A stretch of 64,000 bases of DNA from JBECKS01 sp964557005 (lineage in GTDB: Bacteria > Pseudomonadota > Gammaproteobacteria > Pseudomonadales > JBECKS01): the NCBI GenBank assembly GCA_964557005.1, contig CAZKYI010000001.1:124001-188000 (forward strand), written 5' to 3'. Positions 54,883 to 64,000 of this stretch are shown piece after piece. A program made the position numbers and the translations under genes. How positions within the stretch are numbered: position 1 is the first letter of the stretch; each line of letters starts with the position of its first letter. A model generated the notes under the pieces. It searched no databases, had not been told where the DNA came from, and saw nothing but the letters and a program-made list of their open reading frames with translations.

Positions 54883-56255
54883 ACGCTTTAAATTCCACGC
54901 GTAATCTGGTGGTCGGCGCAGGCGCAAGTGGTTTGTCATGTTTGCGTTATCTGGCGCAGCAAGGTCTGGTGCCAGGCGTGTATGTGGATTCCATGAATAA
55001 CAAGCACAAACAAAGTATTAGCGCTATTTCTGCACAGATAAAACTGTTTGATTCCAGTCATACGTTTGAGGAAGTTCTGGAAAACATGGATACCTTGCTG
55101 GTAAGCCCGGGTGTTTCTCTCTCGCATCCTTTAATTGATGAAGCCAGAAAGCAGAACAAGGAAATCATTGGTGATGTTGAATTGTTTGCGCGTTTAAATA
55201 CCAAGCCAGTGATTGCGGTAACAGGCTCCAATGCAAAAAGTACCGTGGTGACCATGTTGCATGAAGCGGCCTTGCTTGATGGCAAACAATCGGTACTCGC
55301 AGGCAATATCGGTAAACCGGTTTTAGATGGCATGCGTGCGGATGCAGATTTGTATGTGCTGGAATTATCCAGTTTTCAGTTGGATACCACGCACAGTTTA
55401 CACAGTGTGGTTGCGTGTATTTTGAATGTCAGTCCTGATCATCTGGATCGTTACAGCAGCTTTGAAGCATATGCCAAATCCAAGCAGGCGATTTATCGAC
55501 TGGCAGAGTGGGTGGTTTTTAATCGTGATGATGCTTATAGCAAACCGGATTTTGATTTGGAAAAAACCGTCACAGGAAAAACCATCAGCTTTGGTATGGA
55601 TGCACCTGAAACGGGGCACTATGGTTTGTCCGATGACAGTGGTGAACTGTGTTTGGTGTTTGGCAAGAAAACACTGGTGTCTGTCTCTGCATTGGCAAAA
55701 CAATCACGCGTGGATATTCAAAATGCACTGGCGGTATTTGCCATTGCACGCGCAGCAGGTATTTCAGATCAGGCAATTATCAGGATGCTGGGCAGCTTTT
55801 CCGGTTTGCCGCATCGTTGTGAATTTGTGAGTGAATTTCGCGGTGTGCGATGGATTAACGATTCCAAGGGCACCAATGTCGGTGCGACACAAGCGGCCTT
55901 GCGCAGTTTCCAGAATCAAAACGTGATTTTGATTGCAGGTGGTGATGCAAAAGGTGCCGATGTTTCTGAACTGGAAACCGAAATTGAACAGTGTGTGAAA
56001 CAACTGATTGTGCTGGGTAAAGATGCCGAGCAATTTCATCAGGCATTTTCCGGAATTTGTTCGTGCATGCTTGTCGATACCCTGGAACAGGCAGTTGCAT
56101 TGGCTGATCAATATGCACAGTCAGGCGATGTGGTGTTGTTATCACCGGCATGTTCGAGTCTCGATATGTTTTCTTCATACCATGAGCGTGGTGAAGTGTT
56201 TCGTGCTGCTGTGCAAAAAATTGCTCAACTCTCTCCAGAAAGGGGGGAAGCATGA
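54879..56255 (+). CDS. murD: UDP-N-acetylmuramoylalanine D-glutamate ligase MurD
   Basis: MurD adds D-glutamate to UDP-MurNAc-L-Ala. The ATP site is VTGSNAKST (a GSNAKST variant also found in Pseudomonas), with VLELSSFQLDTT, NVSPDHLDRY and WINDSKGTNVGAT further on. The length of 458 is normal. It is directly coupled to murF upstream and to ftsW downstream by four-base overlaps. Confidence 0.96.
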   Translation: MNALNSTRNLVVGAGASGLSCLRYLAQQGLVPGVYVDSMNNKHKQSISAISAQIKLFDSSHTFEEVLENMDTLLVSPGVSLSHPLIDEARKQNKEIIGDVELFARLNTKPVIAVTGSNAKSTVVTMLHEAALLDGKQSVLAGNIGKPVLDGMRADADLYVLELSSFQLDTTHSLHSVVACILNVSPDHLDRYSSFEAYAKSKQAIYRLAEWVVFNRDDAYSKPDFDLEKTVTGKTISFGMDAPETGHYGLSDDSGELCLVFGKKTLVSVSALAKQSRVDIQNALAVFAIARAAGISDQAIIRMLGSFSGLPHRCEFVSEFRGVRWINDSKGTNVGATQAALRSFQNQNVILIAGGDAKGADVSELETEIEQCVKQLIVLGKDAEQFHQAFSGICSCMLVDTLEQAVALADQYAQSGDVVLLSPACSSLDMFSSYHERGEVFRAAVQKIAQLSPERGEA

Positions 56256-57466
56256 TTTTCACACAGGACAAACACTTATATAACAGCGGCATTATAGATG
56301 CTTATGGTCTGGGCATTGTGCTGAGTGCGGGATTCTTGCTTGGTTTTGGTTTGTTGATGGTGGCTTCCTCTTCCATGGAAATTGCACAAAGCCGTTATGG
56401 TGATGCGTTCTTCCTGTTGAAAAAACAAAGTTTGTTACTGCTGCCCGGTGTGTTGGCTGCGTTTATTGTGTATCACATTCCACTACGAATCTGGCAGGAA
56501 TTCAGCACCGTGCTTTTATGTGTGGGGATTGCACTTTTAATTATGGTGCTGATTCCGGGTGTGGGCAGGGAAGTGAACGGTAGCCAGCGCTGGCTGAATC
56601 TTGGTTTTGCCAGTTTTCAGCCCTCTGAGCTGTGCAAGATTTTTGTTGTGTTGTATGTGTCTGCCTATCTGGTTCGCAGGCAAGAGGCAGTCAGAAATGA
56701 ATGGAAAGGTTTTCTGATTCCGATTGCCATTGTTGGCCTGTTGGTGATGTTGTTATTGATGGAACCAGATTTCGGTGCAGTGGTGGTGTTGCTGTGTGCG
56801 GTGATGGTGATGCTGTTTCTGGCTGGTGTAAAACTGCAACAATTTTTGCTGTTGATTACTGCCTGCCTTGTGTTTGCAGGGATTGCTGCTTCTACCGCGA
56901 CCTATCGTATGAAACGCCTCACGGCTTTTACCAACCCCTGGGTCGATCAATTTGGTGATGGTTATCAGTTGACCCAAAGTTTGATTGCCTTTGGCAGGGG
57001 CGAGTGGTTCGGTGTCGGGCTTGGTGAAAGCGTGCAGAAGTTATTTTATTTACCTGAAGCGCATACCGATTTTCTGTTTGCGATTCTTGCCGAGGAATTT
57101 GGTTTGTTGGGTTCCTTGCTGGTGATTTCTGTTTTCTCGTTTCTGGTGGTGTGCGGCATGTTGATTGGTAAAAAAGCAGAACAACGCGCAAGAATTTTTC
57201 CTGCCTATCTGGCGTATGGTTTATCGATGCTGATTGCTGTGCAGGCTTTTATCAATATGGGTGTGTGTTCGGGTTTGTTACCCACCAAAGGTTTGACTCT
57301 GCCTTTTATGAGTTACGGTGGTACCAGCCTTGCAATCAGCATTGTGATGTTGGGTTTTTTACTGAGAGTGAATTTTGAATCCAATAACAATTTTCAGAAA
57401 ATTGAGCAGAAGCAACGTTTGCGTAGCAATGGCAGACAAGTTGATTCGGGGTATGTGGCAGCATGA
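56252..57466 (+). CDS. ftsW: SEDS-family septal glycosyltransferase FtsW
   Basis: FtsW polymerises lipid II at the septum together with FtsI. The 404-residue protein has about ten helices and the SEDS motifs GREVNGSQRWLNLG, FQPSELCKI, EPDFGAVVV, AHTDFLFAILAEE and LPFMSYGGTS. It normally precedes murG. Here its stop overlaps the murC start by four bases, leaving no space for murG. Confidence 0.96.
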   Translation: MIFTQDKHLYNSGIIDAYGLGIVLSAGFLLGFGLLMVASSSMEIAQSRYGDAFFLLKKQSLLLLPGVLAAFIVYHIPLRIWQEFSTVLLCVGIALLIMVLIPGVGREVNGSQRWLNLGFASFQPSELCKIFVVLYVSAYLVRRQEAVRNEWKGFLIPIAIVGLLVMLLLMEPDFGAVVVLLCAVMVMLFLAGVKLQQFLLLITACLVFAGIAASTATYRMKRLTAFTNPWVDQFGDGYQLTQSLIAFGRGEWFGVGLGESVQKLFYLPEAHTDFLFAILAEEFGLLGSLLVISVFSFLVVCGMLIGKKAEQRARIFPAYLAYGLSMLIAVQAFINMGVCSGLLPTKGLTLPFMSYGGTSLAISIVMLGFLLRVNFESNNNFQKIEQKQRLRSNGRQVDSGYVAA

Positions 57467-58911
57467 TTCGTGAAGCGATAGGTACAAACAGAAGCAGAAC
57501 CATGCCCGCAATGCGACGTATTCGCTGCATTCACTTCGTGGGAATTGGCGGTTCAGGTATGAGCGGGATTGCCGAAGTGCTGTATAACCAGGGGTATCAA
57601 GTGACTGGTTCGGATTTGCAACGCAGTGTGGTGACCGAGCGCTTGTCGTCGATGGGCATCAAGGTGTTTATTGGTCACAACCAGTCCAATATCGCCAAGG
57701 CCGATGTGCTGGTGATTTCCAGTGCGGTGAAAGATGACAATCCGGAAGTGCAACAGGCACATACCAACAGAATTCCCATCGTGCCGCGTGCTGAAATGCT
57801 TGCAGAATTGATGCGTTATCGACACGGGATTGCGATTTCCGGCACACATGGAAAAACCACTACCACCAGTTTGATTGCAGCGATTTTCCGCAGCGCCGGC
57901 CTTGATCCAACCTTTGTGATTGGCGGCAAACTCAAAAGTGCAGACAGCCATGCCAAGCTCGGTGAAGGCGAATACTTTATTGCCGAAGCCGATGAGAGTG
58001 ATGCCAGTTTTCTGCATTTGCAACCGAGCGTTGCGGTGGTGACCAATATCGATGCTGATCACATGCACACTTATGGCGGTGATTTCACCAAGTTACAGGA
58101 TACCTTCGTGAAATTTCTGCATAACCTGCCTTTCTATGGTTTGGCGGTGATTTGTAATGATGATGAGAGTGTACGCAGCATTGAAGATCGTATTGGCCGA
58201 CAAGTGATTACTTATGGTTTGAACAAGGATGCAGATTATCGTGCTGAAAATATTCGCCACAAAGCCAACCAGACTTTTTTTGATGCAATCAGACCAGGTA
58301 ACAAAAGTATCCTGCCTATTATTTTGAACTTGCCGGGTAAGCATAATGTGCTCAATGCGCTTGCTGCCATTGCAGTGGCAGAAGATGAAGATATTTCTGA
58401 TGAAGCGATTATCGAGGGTCTGGCGAGTTTCTCTGGCGTTGGTCGCCGCTTTGAAATTTATGACAAGCAAAACATTGAGGGCAAATCTTTCATGCTGGTC
58501 GATGACTATGGCCATCATCCTGCCGAAATCAAGGCAACGCTTGATGCCTTGCGCTCGGGCTGGCCTGACAAGCGTGTTGTTATGTTATTTCAGCCACATC
58601 GGTATACGCGCACAGAAGATTTGTATGATGATTTTGTGGCGGTGCTGCATCAGGTGGACTGTTTACTGATACTCGATGTTTACGCTGCCGGTGAAGAGGT
58701 AATTCCGGGTGCCGATTCACGCAGCCTGTGTAGAAGCATTCGCATGCGCGGTAAGGTAGAGCCTATTTATGTGAAACATATTCAGGAGATACCTGACATT
58801 CTGAAAAGTGTGATTCAGGAAGGAGATGCGCTGCTTACCCAGGGCGCTGGCAACATCGGAAAAATTTGTCATGCGCTGGTTCATTCCAGATTTCAAAAGG
58901 TAGAGCTGTAA
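57463..58911 (+). CDS. murC: UDP-N-acetylmuramate L-alanine ligase MurC
   Basis: MurC adds the first amino acid of the stem peptide. The motifs are HFVGIGGSGMSGIAEVL at the N-terminus, the ATP site ISGTHGKTTTTS, EADESDASFL and VDDYGHHPAEI. Length is 482. It is followed by ddl after one base. Confidence 0.97.
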   Translation: MIREAIGTNRSRTMPAMRRIRCIHFVGIGGSGMSGIAEVLYNQGYQVTGSDLQRSVVTERLSSMGIKVFIGHNQSNIAKADVLVISSAVKDDNPEVQQAHTNRIPIVPRAEMLAELMRYRHGIAISGTHGKTTTTSLIAAIFRSAGLDPTFVIGGKLKSADSHAKLGEGEYFIAEADESDASFLHLQPSVAVVTNIDADHMHTYGGDFTKLQDTFVKFLHNLPFYGLAVICNDDESVRSIEDRIGRQVITYGLNKDADYRAENIRHKANQTFFDAIRPGNKSILPIILNLPGKHNVLNALAAIAVAEDEDISDEAIIEGLASFSGVGRRFEIYDKQNIEGKSFMLVDDYGHHPAEIKATLDALRSGWPDKRVVMLFQPHRYTRTEDLYDDFVAVLHQVDCLLILDVYAAGEEVIPGADSRSLCRSIRMRGKVEPIYVKHIQEIPDILKSVIQEGDALLTQGAGNIGKICHALVHSRFQKVEL

Positions 58912-58912
58912 C

Positions 58913-59845
58913 ATGCAGGCAACGCGATTTAAACAGTTTGGCAAAGTGGCGGTTCTGGCAGGCGGAAATTCGCGCGAGCGTGACATTTCCCTGCAAAGCG
59001 GCGCTGCTGTTTTTAAAGCACTCCAGGAGTGTGGGGTTGATGCTGTGCTGATTGATACACAGAACTTCGATATTGCAGTGTTGAAAAATTTTGATCGGGT
59101 TTTTATCGCGCTGCATGGTGTGGGCGGCGAAGATGGACGCATTCAGGCGATTCTCGACAGTTTCGATATTCCATTTACCGGTAGTGGTGTCACTGCGTCG
59201 GCTGTCGCGATGGATAAAGTGTTAAGTAAATTGATCTGGCAAGCCAAAGGCTTGCCAATAGCCAGGTCGATGGTGGTTAAAAGTGTTGAAGAAGCAGCGC
59301 ACTGTGCACAACAACTCACTTATCCGGTGATGGTAAAACCTTCGCTCGAAGGCTCCAGTGTCGGTATTTCTCTGGTTAACAATGCACAGCAAATGACACA
59401 GGCATTTAACGATGCCAATTTTGAAGGCCAGCAGGTGCTGGTTGAACAATATATTCAGGGTAAGGAATTTTCGGTGGGCATTGTTGCTGGTGAAGTATTG
59501 CCTTCAGTGCGTTTGCAAACCAAGCGTGCGTTTTACGATTATCAGGCGAAGTACATTGATAACGACACACAATATTTTTGCCCTTCCGGTTTGCCTGAAC
59601 ACGAAGAACAACAGATTCAGAGCCTCGCGTTGCAAGCATTTTCAGCCCTGCAATGCAGCGGCTGGGGGCGTGTCGATTTCATGCAAGACAAACAAGGTAA
59701 TTTTTATATTCTGGAAGTGAACACGGTGCCCGGATTAACCAGCCATAGTCTGGTGCCGATGGAAGCAAAAGTACGGGGCTACAGTTTTTCTGAATTGGTG
59801 ATTCGAATTCTGGAAACTTCCCTGAAAGAGGCGGAAGGTGAGTGA
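58913..59845 (+). CDS. ddl: D-alanine D-alanine ligase
   Basis: This ATP-grasp ligase makes the D-Ala-D-Ala dipeptide used by MurF. Motifs are VLAGGNSRERDIS, LHGVGGEDGRIQ, VKPSLEGSSVGIS, EQYIQGKEFSVGI and EVNTVPGLTSHSLVP. The 310-residue length fits DdlB. It lies in the DdlB position between murC and ftsQ, overlapping ftsQ by four bases. Confidence 0.97.
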   Translation: MQATRFKQFGKVAVLAGGNSRERDISLQSGAAVFKALQECGVDAVLIDTQNFDIAVLKNFDRVFIALHGVGGEDGRIQAILDSFDIPFTGSGVTASAVAMDKVLSKLIWQAKGLPIARSMVVKSVEEAAHCAQQLTYPVMVKPSLEGSSVGISLVNNAQQMTQAFNDANFEGQQVLVEQYIQGKEFSVGIVAGEVLPSVRLQTKRAFYDYQAKYIDNDTQYFCPSGLPEHEEQQIQSLALQAFSALQCSGWGRVDFMQDKQGNFYILEVNTVPGLTSHSLVPMEAKVRGYSFSELVIRILETSLKEAEGE

Positions 59846-60762
59846 TGGATATTTACAAACCGAAAGCGGAAAGACAAAAACGGCAGCACGCACACAAGCG
59901 CCCTCGTGGTGCAGTGATGCAAACACGTCAGCAACAAGCCGAGCCGTTTGCATTACGACTCAAAAAGCAGTGGGTAGACATGGGTAAGCTGTTGTTACGC
60001 TCAGGTGTATTGCCCAATGTCAGATGGCTGATGTTGTGTGTTGTGGCTTTGTTATTTGCAGGCGCATGGGTAGGTGTACGTGATTTCAAGGCGAACATGC
60101 CAATTCAATATGTGACAGTGAGAGGCGATTTCCAGCAACTCGACCGTCGCTTGCTCGAAGAAACGGTCGCGCCTTTGGTGGGCAGAAATTATTTTGATTT
60201 ACAGGTTTCTGAAATCAAGCAATCGCTGCATGCCTTTGCGTGGGTACAAAGTGTCGAAGTGAGAAAGAAGTGGCCAGACAGTGTTGAACTGGTGGTGGTT
60301 GAAAATAAAGCCATTGCCACCTGGGGAGAAGATTCACTGGTGAATGAATTCGGAAAAATTTTTACACCGCAACATATCAATCGCGATTATTTACAAGGTT
60401 TGCCTGATTTGCATGGCATGAAACAGCACAGTGATCTGGTGCTTGGCACTTATGCACGTTTGTCTGAAATGAGTGAAGCGTATCAAATCAAAATCAGCAG
60501 CTTTTCGCTGATTGCCAACCGTTACTGGTTATTAACCCTGAACAATGGTGTGGAAGTTTTGCTTGCACGAGGTGCAGAAGATCAATCGATGCTGACTTTT
60601 TTAAAAGCATGGGATAAGGAATTCAGTGCAAGTGAAAAAACCCTTGCGCGTGTGGATATGCGTTACAGCAATGGATTTAGTGTTCAGTTTTCCGACAAGC
60701 TGATGAGTGCTGACATCAAGATGGAAGAACAAAAACAAACAGTGAGAAAACATCATGGCTAA
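59842..60762 (+). CDS. ftsQ: Cell division protein FtsQ
   Basis: FtsQ is the core of the FtsQLB complex. It has a basic cytoplasmic N-terminus (about 60 residues) and one helix (about 62-80). A POTRA domain (IQYVTVRGDFQQLDRRLLEE, quoted to its 20 residues) is followed by the FtsQ beta domain with PDSVELVVVENKAIATW. Length is 306. It overlaps ftsA by eight bases. Confidence 0.95.
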   Translation: MMDIYKPKAERQKRQHAHKRPRGAVMQTRQQQAEPFALRLKKQWVDMGKLLLRSGVLPNVRWLMLCVVALLFAGAWVGVRDFKANMPIQYVTVRGDFQQLDRRLLEETVAPLVGRNYFDLQVSEIKQSLHAFAWVQSVEVRKKWPDSVELVVVENKAIATWGEDSLVNEFGKIFTPQHINRDYLQGLPDLHGMKQHSDLVLGTYARLSEMSEAYQIKISSFSLIANRYWLLTLNNGVEVLLARGAEDQSMLTFLKAWDKEFSASEKTLARVDMRYSNGFSVQFSDKLMSADIKMEEQKQTVRKHHG

Positions 60763-61993
60763 TGCGAATGAAGAAACAGTGATTGTTGGTCTTGATATTG
60801 GTACCTCCAAGGTGGTGGCCATTGTTGGCAAGATTCTTCCTGATGGCACCATTGAAGTGATTGGTGTGGGCAGTCATCCTTCACGGGGTTTAAAGAAAGG
60901 CGTTGTGGTCAACATTGATTCGGTTGTGCAATCGATTCAGAGAGCGATTGAGGAAGCCGAGTTGATGTCTGGCACCCATATTCATTCCGTGTATTGTGGC
61001 ATTGCAGGCAGCCATATTCGCAGCATGAATTCACATGGTGTTGCAGCGATTGTCGATAAGGAAGTGGTGAAGGCAGACATCGACAGAGTGATTGATGCAG
61101 CACAAGCGGTTGCGATTCCTGCGGATCAAAAAATTCTGCACATTCTGCCTCAGGAATATCACATTGATGCACAGGACGGTGTGAAGGAACCCATCGGCAT
61201 GTCGGGTACCCGTTTGCAGGCCAAAGTGCATCTGGTGACCTGCGCAGTCAACGCGGTTCAGAATATTGAAAAGTGTATCAAGCAGTGTGGCCTTGAGATT
61301 GATGACATTATTCTTGAACAACTCGCCTCAAGTTATGCGGTTCTGGAAGAAGATGAAAAGGAACTCGGTATTTGTCTGGTGGATATTGGTGCGGGTACTT
61401 CCGATATTGCTGTGTTTACCGAAGGTGCAATCAGACATACGGCTAACATTCCCATTGCAGGGGATCAGGTTACCAATGATATTGCGGTGGCTTTCAGAAC
61501 CCCTACGCCAAGCGCAGAGGAAATCAAGATTAAATACGCCTGTGCATTAACACAACTTGCAGGGCCTGATGAGCGTATCAAGGTACCTTCGGTGGGCGAC
61601 CGACCCGCACGTGATCTTTCGCGGCAGGCATTGGCTGAAGTGGTTGAACCTCGATACGAGGAATTGTTTACGCTGGTGCAGGCTGAATTGCGCAGAAGCG
61701 GGTTCGAGCAAGCCATTGCAGCGGGCATTGTGTTGACTGGTGGCACTTCCAAAATGGAAGGCGTGGTTGAACTGGCCGAAGAAATTTTTCATGTCCCTGT
61801 ACGTATTGGTTATCCCGATGCGTCCAAAATGCGAGGTTTGGCTGATGTGGTGGCCAATCCTATTTATTCCACAGGGATTGGTTTGCTCAAGTATGCACAG
61901 AAGCAATTAAGTGAGCAGGGGCCAAAAGTACAAGAGTCAGGTTTTTCCCGTTTCATCGAAAAAATCAAACGGTTTTTTAAAAATAATTTCTAG
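60755..61993 (+). CDS. ftsA: Cell division protein FtsA
   Basis: FtsA is the actin-like protein that tethers FtsZ to the membrane. It has VGLDIGTSKVVAIVG at the phosphate-1 site, DIGAGTSDIAVF at phosphate-2 and GIVLTGGTSKMEG at the adenosine site. The C-terminal amphipathic helix (FIEKIKRFFKNNF) is the membrane-targeting sequence. Length is 412. Confidence 0.97.
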   Translation: MANANEETVIVGLDIGTSKVVAIVGKILPDGTIEVIGVGSHPSRGLKKGVVVNIDSVVQSIQRAIEEAELMSGTHIHSVYCGIAGSHIRSMNSHGVAAIVDKEVVKADIDRVIDAAQAVAIPADQKILHILPQEYHIDAQDGVKEPIGMSGTRLQAKVHLVTCAVNAVQNIEKCIKQCGLEIDDIILEQLASSYAVLEEDEKELGICLVDIGAGTSDIAVFTEGAIRHTANIPIAGDQVTNDIAVAFRTPTPSAEEIKIKYACALTQLAGPDERIKVPSVGDRPARDLSRQALAEVVEPRYEELFTLVQAELRRSGFEQAIAAGIVLTGGTSKMEGVVELAEEIFHVPVRIGYPDASKMRGLADVVANPIYSTGIGLLKYAQKQLSEQGPKVQESGFSRFIEKIKRFFKNNF

Positions 61994-62126
61994 AATTTTT
62001 TTCATTCATGTTGAGTGAAATAAAAAAAGCAGTGAGCAGTGTATGAGTGGTAAAAAAAACAGCAGTAACAAAAAATAGTCGTAACAAAACCTTATTATTT
62101 AATCAGCATTTAATTGGAGAAATAAA

Positions 62127-63287
62127 ATGAGCACGTTTCAAATTCTCGACAACGTACCGGAAAACGCAGTCATCAAAGTAGTTGGTGTGGGCGGTGGCGG
62201 TGGCAATGCCGTTAATCACATGGTTATCAGTCAGGTAGAAGGTGTGGATTTTATTTGCGCCAATACCGATGCGCAGGCCTTAAAAGGTTTGCGGGCAAAA
62301 ACCTTCTCATTGCAATTAGGCGGTCAGGTGACCAAGGGGCTGGGTGCAGGTGCCGATCCTGAAAGAGGCCGACAGGCTGCGCTTGAAGACAAGGAGCGTA
62401 TCGAAGAAGCCTTGAGAGATGCTGATATGGTGTTTATTACCGCAGGCATGGGCGGTGGTACTGGTACGGGTGCGGCTCCCGTTGTTGCGCAAGTGGCTAA
62501 GGAAATGGGTATCCTGACGGTTGCGGTTGTTACAAAACCTTTTCCTTTTGAAGCACGCAAGCGCATGAAGATTGCTGAAAAAGGCATCGAGGAATTGTCT
62601 CACTATGTCGATTCACTGATTACCATTCCCAATGAAAAATTGTTGTCAGTATTGGGTAAGGATACCAGCTTGCTCAATGCTTTCGAGGCAGCTAACAACG
62701 TCTTGTTAGGTGCGGTGCAGGGGATTGCGGATTTGATTATTCGTCCCGGGCTAATCAATGTAGACTTTGCCGATGTCAGAACGGTGATGTCTGAAATGGG
62801 CATGGCGATGATGGGTACAGGCACTGCAAGCGGTGAAGATAGAGCTGCGCAAGCGGCAGAAGCAGCCATCCGTAGCCCCTTGTTAGAAGACATCAATATC
62901 CAGGGTGCCAGAGGTATACTGGTCAATATTACCGCTGGTGAAGATTTGTCTTTGGGGGAATTTTCTGCAGTGGGTGATACGGTTGAGAAATTTGCTTCTG
63001 ATGATGCCACTGTTGTTATTGGCACAGTGATTGATCCAAATATGGGTGACGACATCAAGGTAACGGTGGTTGCAACGGGAATTGGTGGTGCAGCTGTGAG
63101 AAAAGAAGGGATTTCAGTGGTGGTTGATAATCCTGTGCCGAGAAAGAATAACGGCGAGATTGATTATGCAGCACTTGAAAAGCCTACCATCAACCGTATG
63201 AATGGTACATTTGCAGCGACGGGTACAGATAAGCAAAACTATGAATTTCTGGACGTTCCGGCATTTATCAGAAAACAGGCAGATTAA
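62127..63287 (+). CDS. ftsZ: Cell division protein FtsZ
   Basis: FtsZ is the tubulin-like GTPase that forms the division ring. The signature GGGTGTG is at residues 109-115. The ending YEFLDVPAFIRKQAD is the conserved C-terminal peptide that binds FtsA and ZipA. Length is 386. It stands 133 bases after ftsA, with a TTGGAG ribosome site; the gap may carry an ftsZ promoter, but no clear one is seen. Confidence 0.98.
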   Translation: MSTFQILDNVPENAVIKVVGVGGGGGNAVNHMVISQVEGVDFICANTDAQALKGLRAKTFSLQLGGQVTKGLGAGADPERGRQAALEDKERIEEALRDADMVFITAGMGGGTGTGAAPVVAQVAKEMGILTVAVVTKPFPFEARKRMKIAEKGIEELSHYVDSLITIPNEKLLSVLGKDTSLLNAFEAANNVLLGAVQGIADLIIRPGLINVDFADVRTVMSEMGMAMMGTGTASGEDRAAQAAEAAIRSPLLEDINIQGARGILVNITAGEDLSLGEFSAVGDTVEKFASDDATVVIGTVIDPNMGDDIKVTVVATGIGGAAVRKEGISVVVDNPVPRKNNGEIDYAALEKPTINRMNGTFAATGTDKQNYEFLDVPAFIRKQAD

Positions 63288-63305
63288 GGTGAGCCAGAAA
63301 ACATT

Positions 63306-64000
63306 ATGATTAAACAACGCACTGTCAGAAATATCATTCGTGCCAAGGGTGTGGGTTTGCACACGGGTCAGGATATTTATTTAACCCTCAGACCGGCACC
63401 GGTAGATTCAGGCATTATTTTCAGGCGTGTTGATCTGGATCCAGTGGTCGAAATACTGGCGAAAGCCGAAAACGTGGGTGAAACAACCTTGTCCAGCACC
63501 ATCGTGTCAAACGGTGTGAAAGTTTCAACGGTAGAGCACTTGTTGTCGGCGATGGCAGGTTTGGGGATTGATAATGCCTATGTCGATGTCAGTGCGCCTG
63601 AAGTGCCGATTATGGACGGCAGCTCAGGGCATTTTGTATTTCTTCTGCAATCGGCAGGCATCCATGAGCAGGATGCACCCAAGAAATTTATCCGTGTGAA
63701 AAAGAAAATCACGGTTAAGGGTGCAGACAAGGAAGCCAGCTTTATGCCTTTTGAGGGTTTCAAGATTTCTTTCACCATTGAATTTGATCACCCTGTTTTC
63801 AAAAAACGCCCCAGTCAGGCGAGTGTGGATTTTTCGAGCACTTCCTTTGTGCGTGAAGTCAGCCGTGCAAGAACTTTTGGGTTTATGCAGCAGGTTGATG
63901 AATTACGTGCCAATAATCTGGCTCTGGGTGCCAGCCTCGATAATGGCATTGCGGTTGGTGACGACGATATTGTCAATGAAGATGGTTTTCGCAGTGATGA
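63306..64000 (+). CDS. lpxC: UDP-3-O-acyl-N-acetylglucosamine deacetylase LpxC (3' end cut by window)
   Basis: LpxC is the zinc-dependent committed step of lipid A synthesis, so an outer membrane with lipopolysaccharide is expected. The N-terminal 231 residues are present: IKQRTVRNIIRAKGVGLHTG, the zinc-site region STVEHLLSAM, and SRARTFGFM further on. The gene runs off the right edge without a stop. It follows ftsZ as in most gammaproteobacteria. Confidence 0.96.
   Translation, partial: MIKQRTVRNIIRAKGVGLHTGQDIYLTLRPAPVDSGIIFRRVDLDPVVEILAKAENVGETTLSSTIVSNGVKVSTVEHLLSAMAGLGIDNAYVDVSAPEVPIMDGSSGHFVFLLQSAGIHEQDAPKKFIRVKKKITVKGADKEASFMPFEGFKISFTIEFDHPVFKKRPSQASVDFSSTSFVREVSRARTFGFMQQVDELRANNLALGASLDNGIAVGDDDIVNEDGFRSD

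Overview
The window is a chromosomal segment of a gammaproteobacterium with moderate GC. It has Gram-negative envelope genes (bamB, lpxC, lpoA, secF), a complete Isc iron-sulfur system, a cytochrome bc1 complex, and a division/cell-wall (dcw) cluster. Gene order resembles Pseudomonas more than Enterobacterales. I cannot name the genus. A run of 100 Ns at 37416-37515 shows that this is a draft scaffold.

Region 1 (1-17568) is a conserved block: secF (cut by the left edge), suhB (opposite strand), trmJ, then iscR-iscS-iscU-iscA-hscB-hscA-fdx-iscX behind a promoter that carries an IscR-type operator, then ndk-rlmN-pilW-rodZ-ispG-hisS-yfgM-bamB-der. Region 2 (17571-21273) is accessory: a MATE exporter and an unrecognised secreted beta-rich protein with a C-terminal membrane anchor. 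Region 3 (21270-34378) follows the Pseudomonas order degS/algW - sulfate activation - zapG - hydrolase - zapE - rplM-rpsI - petABC - sspA - diaA - yraN - lpoA - rsmI. Here a single-subunit ATP sulfurylase (sat) sits where Pseudomonas has cysDN, and sspB is absent beside sspA.

Region 4 (34379-47746) lies between rsmI and rnpB, which are close neighbours in Pseudomonas. It holds a giant lipoprotein (about 2,500 residues if the gap is one repeat) made of tandem bacterial Ig-like domains, most with a paired-cysteine motif; an operon pcnB - folK fused to a deoxynucleoside kinase - panC - pgi (panB missing); and a small outer-membrane barrel. Region 5 (47888-64000) is rnpB followed by mraZ-rsmH-ftsL-ftsI-murE-murF-murD-ftsW-murC-ddl-ftsQ-ftsA-ftsZ-lpxC (cut by the right edge). 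This dcw cluster is tightly overlapped but lacks exactly mraY and murG, the two enzymes that make lipid I and lipid II. Four GTGG boxes at an exact 10-bp period lie between the mraZ promoter and mraZ and look like the MraZ operator.

The strongest points for a second look are the dcw cluster without mraY and murG, the giant repeat lipoprotein with its cysteine pairs and assembly gap, the FolK-kinase fusion that replaces panB, the in-place exchange of cysDN for sat, and the anchored secreted protein next to degS. I found no CRISPR array, insertion sequence, prophage or tRNA gene.
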